NCBI GenBank assembly: GCA_021771675.1 | Contig: JAETOP010000055.1 | Coordinates: 1 to 23,672, forward strand | Source of the DNA: Oscillospiraceae bacterium | Lineage (GTDB): Bacteria > Bacillota_A > Clostridia > Oscillospirales > Oscillospiraceae | DNA length: 23,672 nucleotides | Reading direction: 5' to 3' | Part shown: positions 1 through 7,906 of the stretch, piece after piece | Layout: each line of letters opens with the position of its first letter | How positions within the stretch are numbered: position 1 is the first letter of the stretch | Made by a program: the position numbers and the translations under genes | The notes under the pieces: generated by a model | Databases searched by the model: none | Told to the model about the DNA's origin: nothing | The model's input: the letters and a program-made list of their open reading frames with translations, nothing else

Positions 1-99
1 CAAAGTGATTTTTTCCTTTTTCCACATCAAACAACCAAGATATATAAAAACAAGTGCAAATACACCTATTCCAATCGCAACACCCATCGTTTCCGTCAT
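1..99 (-). CDS. Small membrane protein, N-terminal part only
   Basis: An open frame on the minus strand starts at ATG 99-97 and runs off the left edge, so only its first 33 residues are visible. A strong ribosome binding site (GGAGGGG, 106-112) sits 6 bases before the ATG, and a good extended -10 promoter lies upstream. After MTETM comes a hydrophobic stretch (about residues 6-25) and then a basic run WKKEK, which fits a single-pass membrane anchor with its C-terminal side in the cytoplasm. I do not recognise the family and the rest of the protein is not available. It lies downstream of the histidine operon in the same direction but has its own promoter, so a link with histidine synthesis is unlikely. 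Confidence 0.6.
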   Translation of the reverse strand, partial: MTETMGVAIGIGVFALVFIYLGCLMWKKEKITL

Positions 100-142
100 A
101 ACAATCCCCTCCAAATACCGATTTGTTGCTCTGTTTCCTTCC

Positions 143-171
143 ATATTATCACATGATGATCCAGAAAGCAA
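143..171 (-). promoter_or_regulatory. Sigma-A promoter of the small membrane protein gene
   Basis: On the minus strand, TTGCTT (166-171) is followed after exactly 17 bases by TAATAT (143-148), with TG one base before the -10 (extended -10). It lies about 45 bases upstream of the ATG at 99. Confidence 0.6.
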
Positions 172-172
172 G

Positions 173-207
173 AACATCCACAGCAGAGCGATTCTACTGC
201 GGATGTT
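173..207 (-). terminator. Probable terminator of the his operon
   Basis: AACATCCACAG (173-183) pairs with CTGCGGATGTT (197-207) as an 11-bp stem with one G-T wobble and a 13-base loop. In the minus direction it is followed by a weak T-rich stretch (CTTGCTTTCT). It lies 40 bases after the hisIE stop codon. The interrupted T-tract makes termination efficiency uncertain. Confidence 0.5.
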
Positions 208-246
208 AACGGTCTTATGAACACTGCGCCTCAGCGGCGGGATATT

Positions 247-894
247 TTAGACCATTTTTTCCTGCTTGATTTTGTGGTCGATGACGTGGCGGGAGGCCAA
301 TTCCTTTTGGATTTCCTCCAGAGTGATGCCCTGCTGGGCCATGAGCACCATTACATGGTAAGCAAGGTCCGCAATTTCATAGACGGTTTCGGCCCGATCC
401 TCTGCCTTGGCGGCGATGATTACCTCGGTGCATTCCTCGCCCACCTTTTTCAGAATCTTGTCCAGCCCCTTTTGGAACAGGTAGGTGGTGTAGGAGCCCT
501 GGGGCAGGTCTCTTTTTCGGCCTTCCAGCAGGGAATAGAGGCCCTGATAGGAAAATTCCTGGTGGGTTTGGCTCTCAAATACCTGATTGTGGAAGCAGCT
601 GATTTCTCCGGTGTGGCAGGCGGGGCCGTCGGGCTCCACCAGGACGACAAGAGCATCCTTGTCACAGTCGGCGGTGATGGATACAATGTGCTGGTAATTG
701 CCGCTGGTTTCACCTTTCAGCCAAAGCGCCTGACGGGAACGGCTCCAAAAGCAGGTGAGCTCCTTCTCTATGGAAATTGCCAGGCTCTCCCGGTTCATAT
801 AGGCCAGGGTCAGCACCTGCTTCGTGGCGGCATCCACCACAATGGCTGGAATCAGGCCGCTGCTGTCAAATTTCAGTTCGTCAATGTTCAGCAT
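247..894 (-). CDS. hisIE: Bifunctional phosphoribosyl-AMP cyclohydrolase / phosphoribosyl-ATP pyrophosphatase
   Basis: This fused cytoplasmic enzyme does steps 2 and 3 of histidine synthesis: HisE removes pyrophosphate from phosphoribosyl-ATP and HisI opens the adenine ring. The HisI domain (about 1-108) has CFWSRSR (48-54), KGETSGN (60-66), the metal-binding DCDKD (76-80) and [11 protein letters not shown] (91-101). The HisE domain (about 115-210) has [20 protein letters not shown] (133-152) followed by [11 protein letters not shown]. The 215-residue length is normal for the fusion. The start follows AAGGAG, which lies inside the last codons of hisF, and the intergenic gap is 4 bases. It is the last gene of the his operon. 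Confidence 0.96.
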   Translation of the reverse strand: MLNIDELKFDSSGLIPAIVVDAATKQVLTLAYMNRESLAISIEKELTCFWSRSRQALWLKGETSGNYQHIVSITADCDKDALVVLVEPDGPACHTGEISCFHNQVFESQTHQEFSYQGLYSLLEGRKRDLPQGSYTTYLFQKGLDKILKKVGEECTEVIIAAKAEDRAETVYEIADLAYHVMVLMAQQGITLEEIQKELASRHVIDHKIKQEKMV

Positions 895-898
895 GGTT

Positions 899-1657
899 TT
901 ATCTCCTTACAGATATGTTTGCCTTTGCCATGGCCTGCTTCAAATCCTTGATTTCCACCGTCCCAAAATGGAAAATGGAGGCGGCCAGGCCTGCGTCCAC
1001 CTTGGGGTTGTGCAGGAACAATGTGATAAAATCCTGAATGCACCCTGCACCTCCGGAGGCAATCACCGGGACGGAAACGGCACTGCATACGGCGTCCAGC
1101 AGTTCCAGGTCAAACCCGGCCTTTACACCGTCGGTGTCCATGGAATTGACCACGACTTCACCGGCGCCGCTCTGCGTGCAGCGGCGAATCCAGTCGATTG
1201 CCTCCATGCCGGTATTCTCCCGTCCGCCCTTGGCAAAGACCCGGAACGCACCCTCCACCCGTTTTACATCTACGGAAAGCACCACGCATTGGCTGCCGTA
1301 GCGCTTGGCGGCCTCCTCGATGAGGCTGGGATTCCGGATGGCGCCGGAGTTTACGCTGACCTTGTCGGCACCGCATTCCAGCACCCGCTGGAAGTCCTCC
1401 AGTGAGTTGATGCCGCCGCCCACGGTGAGGGGTATGAAGACCTTTGAGGCAGTCTCTTTTAATATCTCGGTGAACAGGGAACGGCCCTGTGCAGAGGCGG
1501 TGATGTCGTAGAACACCAGCTCATCCGCACCGCTGGCGGAATAGAATTCTGCCAGCGCCACCGGGGAGGATACATCCCTCAAATTTTCAAAATTCACACC
1601 CTTTACCACCCGTCCGTCCCGGACGTCCAGGCAGGGGATGATTCTCTTTGTAATCAT
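899..1657 (-). CDS. hisF: Imidazole glycerol phosphate synthase, cyclase subunit
   Basis: HisF is the (beta/alpha)8-barrel subunit that joins ammonia from HisH to PRFAR, giving imidazole glycerol phosphate and AICAR. The two catalytic aspartates are present as D11 ([13 protein letters not shown]) and D130 (VLSVDVKR), matching the numbering of the well-studied Thermotoga enzyme. Phosphate-binding loops are seen at VGGGI (79-83) and ASGGAG. The 252-residue length is typical. The start codon overlaps the hisA stop by 4 bases (ATGA at 1654-1657), which suggests translational coupling. It should act as a heterodimer with HisH. Confidence 0.97.
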   Translation of the reverse strand: MITKRIIPCLDVRDGRVVKGVNFENLRDVSSPVALAEFYSASGADELVFYDITASAQGRSLFTEILKETASKVFIPLTVGGGINSLEDFQRVLECGADKVSVNSGAIRNPSLIEEAAKRYGSQCVVLSVDVKRVEGAFRVFAKGGRENTGMEAIDWIRRCTQSGAGEVVVNSMDTDGVKAGFDLELLDAVCSAVSVPVIASGGAGCIQDFITLFLHNPKVDAGLAASIFHFGTVEIKDLKQAMAKANISVRR

Positions 1658-2367
1658 TTTGCCACCTCAATCGCCTGGGCCAGATCAATGGCGCCGGTGT
1701 AGTAGGCTTTGCCGATGATGGCCCCGTGGAGTCCCAGACCGGCCAGCCGCCGGACGTCCTCCATGCGGGAAACGCCGCCGGAGGCAATGATCTCCAGGGG
1801 AAAGCGGTTCATCAGGTCTTGATAGAGATCGTGATTTGCTCCCTCCATGGCCCCGTCCCGGGAGATGTCGGTGCAGATAAGAGTTTTGATGCCAATTGAT
1901 TCCAGCATCTGGCAGAAGTCATAGGCGGTGAGGGAGGAGGTTTCCCGCCAACCCCTGATGGCGACAAGGCCGTCCTTGATGTCCATGCCCACGGCAATCT
2001 GACTTCCAAAATTCCGGGCGGCTTCCCGCAAAAAGGCGGGCTCCGTGACGGCGGCGGTGCCCAGAATTACCCGGTCAACACCGGCGGAGAGATACCGCTG
2101 GATGGTTTCCATGCTGCGGATGCCGCCGCCAACCTGGCAGAACAGCCCGCCCCGCCGCTTGATTTCCAGTATGGTTTCAAAATTGGGGGTGGTGCCGTCC
2201 TTGGCACCCTCTAAATCCACAATGTGCATGTGGGTGGCGCCGCTTTTTGCAAAATCCTCCGCAACGGAGGGCGGATCATCGCTGTAGATGGTCATCTGGT
2301 TATAGTCCCCCTTAAACAGGCGGACGGCTTTGCCTTGGTATAGATCAATGGCAGGATAGATCAGCAT
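1654..2367 (-). CDS. hisA: ProFAR isomerase
   Basis: HisA catalyses the Amadori rearrangement of ProFAR to PRFAR, the substrate of HisF/HisH. It is a (beta/alpha)8-barrel homologous to HisF. The catalytic acids are visible as D8 (YPAIDLYQGKAVRL) and D129 (VGMDIKDG), with TDISRDG at 166-172 and phosphate-binding GGGI (80-83) and ASGGVS (195-200). At 237 residues it has the usual length. The start overlaps the end of hisH by 7 bases. Nothing suggests the broader PriA specificity, since trp genes are not nearby and this is not an actinobacterial context. Confidence 0.96.
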   Translation of the reverse strand: MLIYPAIDLYQGKAVRLFKGDYNQMTIYSDDPPSVAEDFAKSGATHMHIVDLEGAKDGTTPNFETILEIKRRGGLFCQVGGGIRSMETIQRYLSAGVDRVILGTAAVTEPAFLREAARNFGSQIAVGMDIKDGLVAIRGWRETSSLTAYDFCQMLESIGIKTLICTDISRDGAMEGANHDLYQDLMNRFPLEIIASGGVSRMEDVRRLAGLGLHGAIIGKAYYTGAIDLAQAIEVAK

Positions 2368-2984
2368 GGGAAATCCTCCAATTGGGCAAAGGCTCTCAGA
2401 ATATTTAATCCCACATTTCCACTTTTTTCCGGGTGGAACTGACAGCCATAGACGTTTTCCTTCTGTACAGCGGCGGTGAGATTTTGGCCGTACTCCGTAT
2501 CGGCAATCACATAGTCGTCACAGTGGGCAGCAAAGAAGGAATGGACAAAGTAGACACAGTCTCCGTCCTGAGTGTAACGAAAAAGGGGACTTTCCTTCCG
2601 AAGGCGCAGGGCATTCCAGCCGATGTGGGGAATTTTCAGCGCTCCGGGGATGAAGCCTGCCATGGGAACCACAGTTCCGGGAATCAAACCCAGCCCACGG
2701 TGCTCTCCAAACTCATAGCTTTTCTCAAACAGCAGCTGCATCCCCAGGCAGATTCCCAGAATGGGCTTGCCCCTTGCCGCCTCTTCACGGATGAGCGCAT
2801 CCAGCCCGGTGGAGCGGAGCTTGTCGGCGGCATCCTGAAAGGCCCCTACGCCGGGCAAAATCAGCTTGCCGGAGCGCCGGAGCACCTGGGAGTCCCCGGT
2901 GACGGTGACTTCTTCGCCGATGGCAGCCAGGCTGCATTTCAAAGAGAAGAGGTTTCCCACTCCGTAGTCAACAATGGCGATCAT
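2361..2984 (-). CDS. hisH: Imidazole glycerol phosphate synthase, glutaminase subunit
   Basis: HisH is a class I glutamine amidotransferase that releases ammonia from glutamine and channels it into HisF. The catalytic triad is visible: C79 in GICLGMQLL, and H184 and E186 in CQFHPEKSG. The oxyanion region PGVGAF (44-49) and the family signature IPHIGWN (118-124) are present. Length is 207 residues, as expected. The start shares one base with the hisB stop (TAATG), and the 3' end overlaps hisA. Confidence 0.97.
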   Translation of the reverse strand: MIAIVDYGVGNLFSLKCSLAAIGEEVTVTGDSQVLRRSGKLILPGVGAFQDAADKLRSTGLDALIREEAARGKPILGICLGMQLLFEKSYEFGEHRGLGLIPGTVVPMAGFIPGALKIPHIGWNALRLRKESPLFRYTQDGDCVYFVHSFFAAHCDDYVIADTEYGQNLTAAVQKENVYGCQFHPEKSGNVGLNILRAFAQLEDFPC

Positions 2985-3571
2985 TACAGCACTCCTTTGG
3001 TGGAGGGAATTTCATCGGCAAACTCTTGGGCGATGGCAACGGCTTTTTTCAGGGAGCGGGCCACGGACTTAAAGGCCCCCTCAATGATGTGGTGGGAGTT
3101 GGAGCCGGACAGGGCCCGGATGTGCAGGGTGCACCTTGATTCCCGGACAAAGCCCAGCCAAAATTCCTCCACCAGCTCGGTGTCGAAATCTCCCACCTTT
3201 TGGGTGGGAATGGACAGCTGGTAGCCCAGATAGCTTCGGCCGGACAAATCCACAGCGGAGAGAATCAGCGCTTCATCCATGGGAAGCAGGGTATCTCCGT
3301 AGCGGCAGGTGCCCCGCTTGTCTCCCAGCGCCTGCAAAAAGGCGGCACCCAGGGTGATGCCGATGTCCTCTGCGGTGTGGTGGTAGTCCACCTGGGTGTC
3401 ACCGATGCAGCGCACAGTCAGGTCGAACCGGCCGTGGCGGGAGAACAGTGTAAGCATGTGATCCAGAAATCCACAGCCGGTAGCGATTTCGCTTCTTCCA
3501 GCGCCATCCAGATTCAGTATAACAGAAACCTTCGTCTCAGCGGTATTTCGGTTGATTTGTGCATTTCTCAT
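2984..3571 (-). CDS. hisB: Imidazoleglycerol-phosphate dehydratase
   Basis: This is the monofunctional dehydratase (195 residues) that converts imidazole glycerol phosphate to imidazole acetol phosphate. Manganese-binding repeats are visible as DYHHTAEDIGI (62-72) and SNSHHIIEGAFKS (157-169), plus an earlier FLDHML (35-40). It lacks the N-terminal histidinol-phosphate phosphatase domain found in enterobacterial HisB, so that step must be supplied elsewhere. The ATG follows GGAGGAACCCC, and the gap to hisC is 20 bases, the largest in the operon. Confidence 0.97.
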   Translation of the reverse strand: MRNAQINRNTAETKVSVILNLDGAGRSEIATGCGFLDHMLTLFSRHGRFDLTVRCIGDTQVDYHHTAEDIGITLGAAFLQALGDKRGTCRYGDTLLPMDEALILSAVDLSGRSYLGYQLSIPTQKVGDFDTELVEEFWLGFVRESRCTLHIRALSGSNSHHIIEGAFKSVARSLKKAVAIAQEFADEIPSTKGVL

Positions 3572-3591
3572 GGGGTTCCTCCGTAGATCAG

Positions 3592-4647
3592 TCAGAGCAT
3601 CAGCTCCTCAATGGCCCGGAGCAGCTCTTCCATCTGCATCCGGTTCCCGATGGTGATGCGGTTATAGTCTTTCAGCCGGGGAGTCTCAAAATGACGCACC
3701 AGAATCCCCTTGGCTTTCAAATCCAGATAGAGCTTCTGTCCGGGATAATTTGGCGCAGCGGCAAAGACAAAGTTCCCCCTGGACTCGGTGACCCGGAATC
3801 CCAGATGGCGGAGCCGCTCCGTGACCCAGGCCCGGGTCTGGATGATGGCGGCACAGTTTGTCCGGAAATAAGCTTCATCCTTCAAGGCGCCAACACCGGC
3901 GGCCATGGTGGCGGAATTGACGTTGTAGGGATTGGTGGAGTATTTGATGGCGTTCAGATCGGCAATCAGCTCCTTGCATCCAATGCCGAACCCCAGCCGG
4001 GCGCCGGCCATGGAGCGGGATTTGGAAAAGGTTCTGGTGATGAGAAGATTGTCGTATTTATGAATCAGCGGAACAGCGCTCTCCTCGCCAAAGTCCACAT
4101 ATGCTTCGTCGATTACCACCACATTGTCCGGGTTGGTGGCGGCGATCCGCTCAATGTCGGAAAGGGAAATGGTCAGCCCTGTGGGGGCGTTGGGATTGGC
4201 AATGAAAATGGTTTTGTGGATGCCCATGTAGTCCTGGACATTCAGGGAAAAGTCCTCTGCCAAGGGAATGGCCTCATAGGGAACCCCGTTCAAATCCGCA
4301 AAAACGGAGTAGAATCCATAGGTAATATCCGGAAAAGCGGCGGGATGGTTAGCGTCGCAAAAGGCCATGAAGGCAAAATTCAGAATCTCGTCGCTGCCGT
4401 TGGTAAAGAGAATCTCTTCTTCGCAGATGCCCAGCTGCTGGCAGGCAATTGCTTTCAAGTCCCGGCATTCCGGGTCGGAATAGAGCTCGAAATGCTCCGC
4501 TGCCTTTGCCGCCATGGACACCGCCAGGGGAGAGGGAGGGAAGGGGGACTCGTTGGTGTTCAGCTTGATAAACTGCCTGGTTTTCGGCTGCTCCCCCGGC
4601 ACATAGGGAACCAGAGAATTGTATTTTTCACTGAAAAAACGGCTCAT
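3592..4647 (-). CDS. hisC: Histidinol-phosphate aminotransferase
   Basis: HisC is a PLP-dependent class I/II aminotransferase that makes histidinol phosphate from imidazole acetol phosphate and glutamate. Visible landmarks are the substrate-binding NTNESPFPPSP (30-40), NPNAPTG (151-157), DEAYVDF (180-186) and the PLP-lysine K209 in TRTFSKSRSMAGARLGFG. The length of 351 residues is normal. The start codon overlaps the hisD stop by 4 bases. Some HisC enzymes also transaminate aromatic amino acids, but the operon location argues for histidine. Confidence 0.96.
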   Translation of the reverse strand: MSRFFSEKYNSLVPYVPGEQPKTRQFIKLNTNESPFPPSPLAVSMAAKAAEHFELYSDPECRDLKAIACQQLGICEEEILFTNGSDEILNFAFMAFCDANHPAAFPDITYGFYSVFADLNGVPYEAIPLAEDFSLNVQDYMGIHKTIFIANPNAPTGLTISLSDIERIAATNPDNVVVIDEAYVDFGEESAVPLIHKYDNLLITRTFSKSRSMAGARLGFGIGCKELIADLNAIKYSTNPYNVNSATMAAGVGALKDEAYFRTNCAAIIQTRAWVTERLRHLGFRVTESRGNFVFAAAPNYPGQKLYLDLKAKGILVRHFETPRLKDYNRITIGNRMQMEELLRAIEELML

Positions 4648-5927
4648 GCTTCTTCCTCCTGGGTGCGGATGATTGCGCTTCTGGCGTGACCGGTGAGTCC
4701 CTCTGCCCGGGCAAAGAGGGCCACGTCCTGGGCCACCTCTGCCAGAGCCTCCCGGGTGAAATAGGTGTACTGCATTTTCTTGACGAAATCATCCACGCTG
4801 AGGGGACTGGAAAACCGGGCAGTGCCGCTGGTGGGCAGGGTGTGGTTGGGCCCCGCCAGGTAGTCTCCCAGGGCTTCCGGGCAGTTGCGGCCTAGGAAGA
4901 CGGAACCGGCATGACGAACTTTGGAAAGATAGTCAAAGGGCTGCTCCACACACAGCTCCAGGTGCTCCGGGGCAATTTCGTTGGCGATGTCGATGGCCTG
5001 GTTCAGATTATCCGCCACAATGATCTTACCATTGTTATCGATGGAGGCCCGAGCGATTTCAAAGCGCTCCAGCTTGGGCAACTGAACCTCCAGCTCTGCC
5101 TGGACGGCCAGGGCCAGCTCCATGGAGTCGGTGACCAGAACGGCGCTGGCCAGCTTGTCGTGCTCGGCCTGGGAGAGAAGGTCTGAGGCGGCGTGGCGGG
5201 GATCGGTCTTTCCGTCGGAGACGATGAGAATTTCGCTGGGCCCGGCGATCATATCGATGGATACCATCCCGTAGACCTGCTTTTTTGCCTCCGCTACAAA
5301 GGCATTGCCGGGGCCGACGATCTTATCCACTCTGGGAATGCTTTCGGTGCCGTAAGCCAGGGCGGCAATTGCCTGGGCCCCGCCGACCTTGTAAATCCGA
5401 TCCACCCCCGCAATCCGGGCTGCAGCGAGAATTATCGGATTCACCTTTCCCTGAGCATTGGGAGGGGTGACCATCACCACCTCCTCCACCCCGGCGATTT
5501 TCGCCGGGAGGGCGTCCATCAGCACTGTGGAGGGGTAAGCTGCCGTGCCCCCGGGGACGTACAGACCGGCCCGCTGGATGGGGATGATTTTTTGTCCCAG
5601 GATAACGCCGTCCCTGTCGTTCAGGATAAAGCTGTTCCGCTTCTGACGGCTGTGGAATTTGGTAATGTTGGCGGCGGCGTGCTTCAGAACCGAGAGAAAC
5701 TCTGGCTCGACAGAATCAAGGGCCTGCTGAAATTCCTCCTCGGTGACCTGGAGGCTGGTAAGGCTCGCTTTATCAAATTTTTGGGTATATTCCAGCAGCG
5801 CCTCGTCGCCCCGGCGGCGGACATCCCGGATGATTTCCGAAACGATGTCGGAAACGTCGGCTGTGGGCTCTTTCCGAGCAAAGATTTCCCGGTTGGGCAC
5901 TTCGCCGTATCTGAATATCTGAATCAT
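4644..5927 (-). CDS. hisD: Histidinol dehydrogenase
   Basis: HisD oxidises histidinol to histidine in two NAD-dependent steps. Zinc ligands fit the known pattern: Q253 and H256 (SQAEHD), D355 (LGDYLAGPNHTLPT) and H414 near the C-terminus (LTGHARS). The catalytic base pair is E321-H322 (IAPEHLEL). NAD-binding signatures VPGGTAAYPS (124-133) and VGPGNAFVAEAK (204-215) are present, as is the family motif DMIAGPSEILIV. Length is 427 residues. It overlaps hisG by 4 bases at its start and hisC by 4 at its end. Confidence 0.97.
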   Translation of the reverse strand: MIQIFRYGEVPNREIFARKEPTADVSDIVSEIIRDVRRRGDEALLEYTQKFDKASLTSLQVTEEEFQQALDSVEPEFLSVLKHAAANITKFHSRQKRNSFILNDRDGVILGQKIIPIQRAGLYVPGGTAAYPSTVLMDALPAKIAGVEEVVMVTPPNAQGKVNPIILAAARIAGVDRIYKVGGAQAIAALAYGTESIPRVDKIVGPGNAFVAEAKKQVYGMVSIDMIAGPSEILIVSDGKTDPRHAASDLLSQAEHDKLASAVLVTDSMELALAVQAELEVQLPKLERFEIARASIDNNGKIIVADNLNQAIDIANEIAPEHLELCVEQPFDYLSKVRHAGSVFLGRNCPEALGDYLAGPNHTLPTSGTARFSSPLSVDDFVKKMQYTYFTREALAEVAQDVALFARAEGLTGHARSAIIRTQEEEA

Positions 5928-6559
5928 GTTCGTTCCTCCAGCAGCTGTGCAGTACAGCGGACAAGGTTGTCAATGGTTTTATTCTTGAATTTGTAGCTGG
6001 CTTTGTTGGCAATCAGCCGGGCGCTGATGGGGATAACCTCCTCCAATACAGTGAGGTTGTTCTCCCGCAATGTGGCGCCGGTTTCTACAATATCCACAAT
6101 CACATCGGAAAGGCCTAAAATGGGAGCCAGTTCAATGGAACCGTTCAGGTGGATGATGTCAATGTCCCGGCCCTTGGACAGGTAGTAGCTGCTGGCAATT
6201 TTGGAGAATTTGGTGGCCACCCGGAGGGTTCTGCCCGGGTCATCCCGGAAATCCTTTTTGGCTGCCACAGCCATGCGGCATGTACCGATTCCCAAATCCA
6301 GCAGTTCGTAAATGTCCGGCTGGTATTCCAGCAGAATGTCCTTTCCGGCCACACCAAGGTCGGCAGCTCCCCGCTCCACATAGATGGAGACATCCGAGGG
6401 CTTCACCCAAAAGTACCGTACCCCGGCTTCCTCATTTTCAAAAATCAGCTTTCGGCCGGCCTGGTGAATGGAGGGGCAGGGGAATCCGGCGTCCTCGAAA
6501 ATGGCCAGCACCTTTTCGCCCAATCGGCCCTTGGGCAGAGCAATGTTCAGAAGCTCCAT
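5924..6559 (-). CDS. hisG: ATP phosphoribosyltransferase, short catalytic form
   Basis: HisG catalyses the first committed step, ATP + PRPP to phosphoribosyl-ATP. The 211-residue length marks the short form (HisGS), which lacks the C-terminal histidine-binding regulatory domain and needs HisZ for activity and feedback inhibition. The start IALPKGRL (6-13), GAADLGVAGKD (64-74) and the PRPP-binding loop DIVETGATLRENNL (156-169) are all present. Its ATG directly follows the hisZ TAA with no intervening base, which fits equal production of the two partners of a hetero-octamer. Confidence 0.97.
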   Translation of the reverse strand: MELLNIALPKGRLGEKVLAIFEDAGFPCPSIHQAGRKLIFENEEAGVRYFWVKPSDVSIYVERGAADLGVAGKDILLEYQPDIYELLDLGIGTCRMAVAAKKDFRDDPGRTLRVATKFSKIASSYYLSKGRDIDIIHLNGSIELAPILGLSDVIVDIVETGATLRENNLTVLEEVIPISARLIANKASYKFKNKTIDNLVRCTAQLLEERT

Positions 6560-7645
6560 TTATGGTATCCTGCCTTTCCCCATGGTAATCAGCCTCCGGT
6601 AGCGTATCCCGGGGGGAATCTGCCGCTGGAGCAGGATGCTTTCGGTGGTCGCTTCCCTGGCCATGGCCTCGATCTCCGGGATGGAGCAGCTTTCGTCGTA
6701 AATCAGCAGCGTGTCCACATCGTAGTCTGTTTGGACAGGGGAGTACTGCTCCAAAATGTCCAGATACACCGCAAATCCGATGGCTCCTGCCTGGCGCTTC
6801 ATTTTCCTCATCATGCTGTCATACTGCCCTCCGGAGAGAATGGCGGAGGGCACGCCCTGGGCGAAACCCTTGAAAACAAAGCCGCTGTAGTATTGGGGAT
6901 CGCTGACGGCGCTGAAATCGATGCGGATCATGTCATGGTATTTTCCGGAATTCAGCGCACCGATAATTCTCAGAAACCGGGATAGCTCCTGTTCATCGGC
7001 GATTCCGGTGAGAAGGGACTGCACCACGGGAAGCACCTGCTCTGGAGTTCCGTAAAGAGAGGCCAGGCGGCGCAGCAGATCGATGCCGGATTCCGGAATC
7101 CCCAGCTGAACACAGATGCTTTGAAGCTCGTGGAGGTTCTTTTCCCCGATGCAGCGGATAACTTGCCGATGCTCCTCCGGACGGATTCCGGCATGGCAAA
7201 TGGCGGAGGACAGCAGCCCCAGGTGGGAAATTTCCAGGATGCAGCATTTTTCGGTGCTGTTCAGGCTTTCGGCGGCCAGCTTCAGCACCTCGTAGATGCA
7301 GTATTCGTCGATTTGACCCATGGCTTCCAGGCCCATCTGCATGATCTCTTTGAAGCCCTGGGAGCCTTTGCAGACCCGGTAGACATTTTCGTTGTAGTAG
7401 AGCTTGCGAATCCCCGGCTCATCCCGGGTGTTTTTGACCATGGAGAGGGTTACGTCCGGCTTCAGAGCCATGAGCTTTCCGTCCACATCTGTGAAGGTAA
7501 TCACGGAATCGCAGATGAGGAAATCCTTGTTCCGGGCGTAGAGGTCATATTCCTCGAATTTATTCATCTTATACCGGCAGTAGCCATAGCGGCTGTACAG
7601 GGACCGGAGGGAAGCGGAAAAAGCTTCGGCAGATAGATTTGTCAT
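6560..7645 (-). CDS. hisZ: ATP phosphoribosyltransferase regulatory subunit
   Basis: HisZ is a catalytically inactive relative of the histidyl-tRNA synthetase core. It binds the short HisG and confers histidine feedback control. The HisRS-like fold is recognisable from ALKPDVTLSMVKN (60-72), LYYNENVYR (81-90) and late SGGQYDSMM; the C-terminal anticodon domain of true HisRS is missing. At 361 residues it is slightly short for the family, and the C-terminal part (after about 300) is divergent. The ATG follows AAGGAG with suitable spacing. It is the first gene of the operon, 58 bases after the predicted transcription start. Confidence 0.93.
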   Translation of the reverse strand: MTNLSAEAFSASLRSLYSRYGYCRYKMNKFEEYDLYARNKDFLICDSVITFTDVDGKLMALKPDVTLSMVKNTRDEPGIRKLYYNENVYRVCKGSQGFKEIMQMGLEAMGQIDEYCIYEVLKLAAESLNSTEKCCILEISHLGLLSSAICHAGIRPEEHRQVIRCIGEKNLHELQSICVQLGIPESGIDLLRRLASLYGTPEQVLPVVQSLLTGIADEQELSRFLRIIGALNSGKYHDMIRIDFSAVSDPQYYSGFVFKGFAQGVPSAILSGGQYDSMMRKMKRQAGAIGFAVYLDILEQYSPVQTDYDVDTLLIYDESCSIPEIEAMAREATTESILLQRQIPPGIRYRRLITMGKGRIP

Positions 7646-7709
7646 TTGGATTCTCCTTGCGCTGCTGGCCGTTTTTCCTGTGGGGAACGGCTGGATTCCA
7701 TCTGCTGAT

Positions 7710-7738
7710 ACTTTATCACGCTAAAGCGATAAAGTCAA
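7710..7738 (-). promoter_or_regulatory. Promoter of the his operon
   Basis: On the minus strand, TTGACT (7733-7738) is followed after 17 bases by TAAAGT (7710-7715), with TG one base before the -10. Predicted transcription would start near 7703, leaving a leader of about 57 bases. That leader holds only a small hairpin (GCCGTT/AACGGC) and is too short for a T-box, so control is more likely at initiation. Confidence 0.7.
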
Positions 7739-7753
7739 CGCTTTTTTAGCGTT
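7710..7753. repeat. Two adjacent palindromes over the his promoter (putative operator)
   Basis: The first palindrome (7710-7735) has outer arms ACTTTAT and ATAAAGT around an inner CGCT-AA-AGCG and spans from the -10 to the -35 box. The second (7737-7753) has arms AACGCT and AGCGTT around five Ts and lies just upstream of the -35. Both share a TTTAGCGT core in opposite orientations (minus strand in the first, plus strand in the second). This arrangement fits binding of a repressor dimer at each site. The regulator is unknown. Confidence 0.55.
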
Positions 7754-7840
7754 ATCCCAAATTCCATCGTCTTGCTCAAGGTTTTTGGGGAAAGCAGGAC
7801 GCTTTTTGTACAGATGGGAAATACACCAATTCTCCAAGGG

Positions 7841-7868
7841 TTGACTTGAGGGTAAAGTTTGATATAAT
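7841..7868 (+). promoter_or_regulatory. Promoter of the MATE transporter gene
   Basis: TTGACT (7841-7846) and a perfect TATAAT (7863-7868) are 16 bases apart. An 8-base direct repeat TTTGATAT (7858-7865 and 7868-7875), one helical turn apart, overlaps the -10 and may be a regulator site. The start codon is about 38 bases further on. Confidence 0.7.
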
Positions 7869-7906
7869 TTGATATGAGAAAAATGAAGAAAAGAGATTGA
7901 TGCTTC

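Noticed and set aside
3559..4689. 376-codon plus-strand open frame opposite hisC
   Set aside because: HisC is fully supported on the minus strand with all active-site motifs, and this frame has none and no ribosome binding site.
7646..7710. T-box or peptide attenuator before hisZ
   Set aside because: The leader after the predicted start is only about 57 bases, has no histidine-codon-rich leader peptide, and lacks a T-box core sequence or terminator.
7841..7868. MerR-type promoter for the MATE gene
   Set aside because: The spacer is 16 bases, not the 19-20 typical of MerR-regulated promoters, and the dyad in it is very weak.
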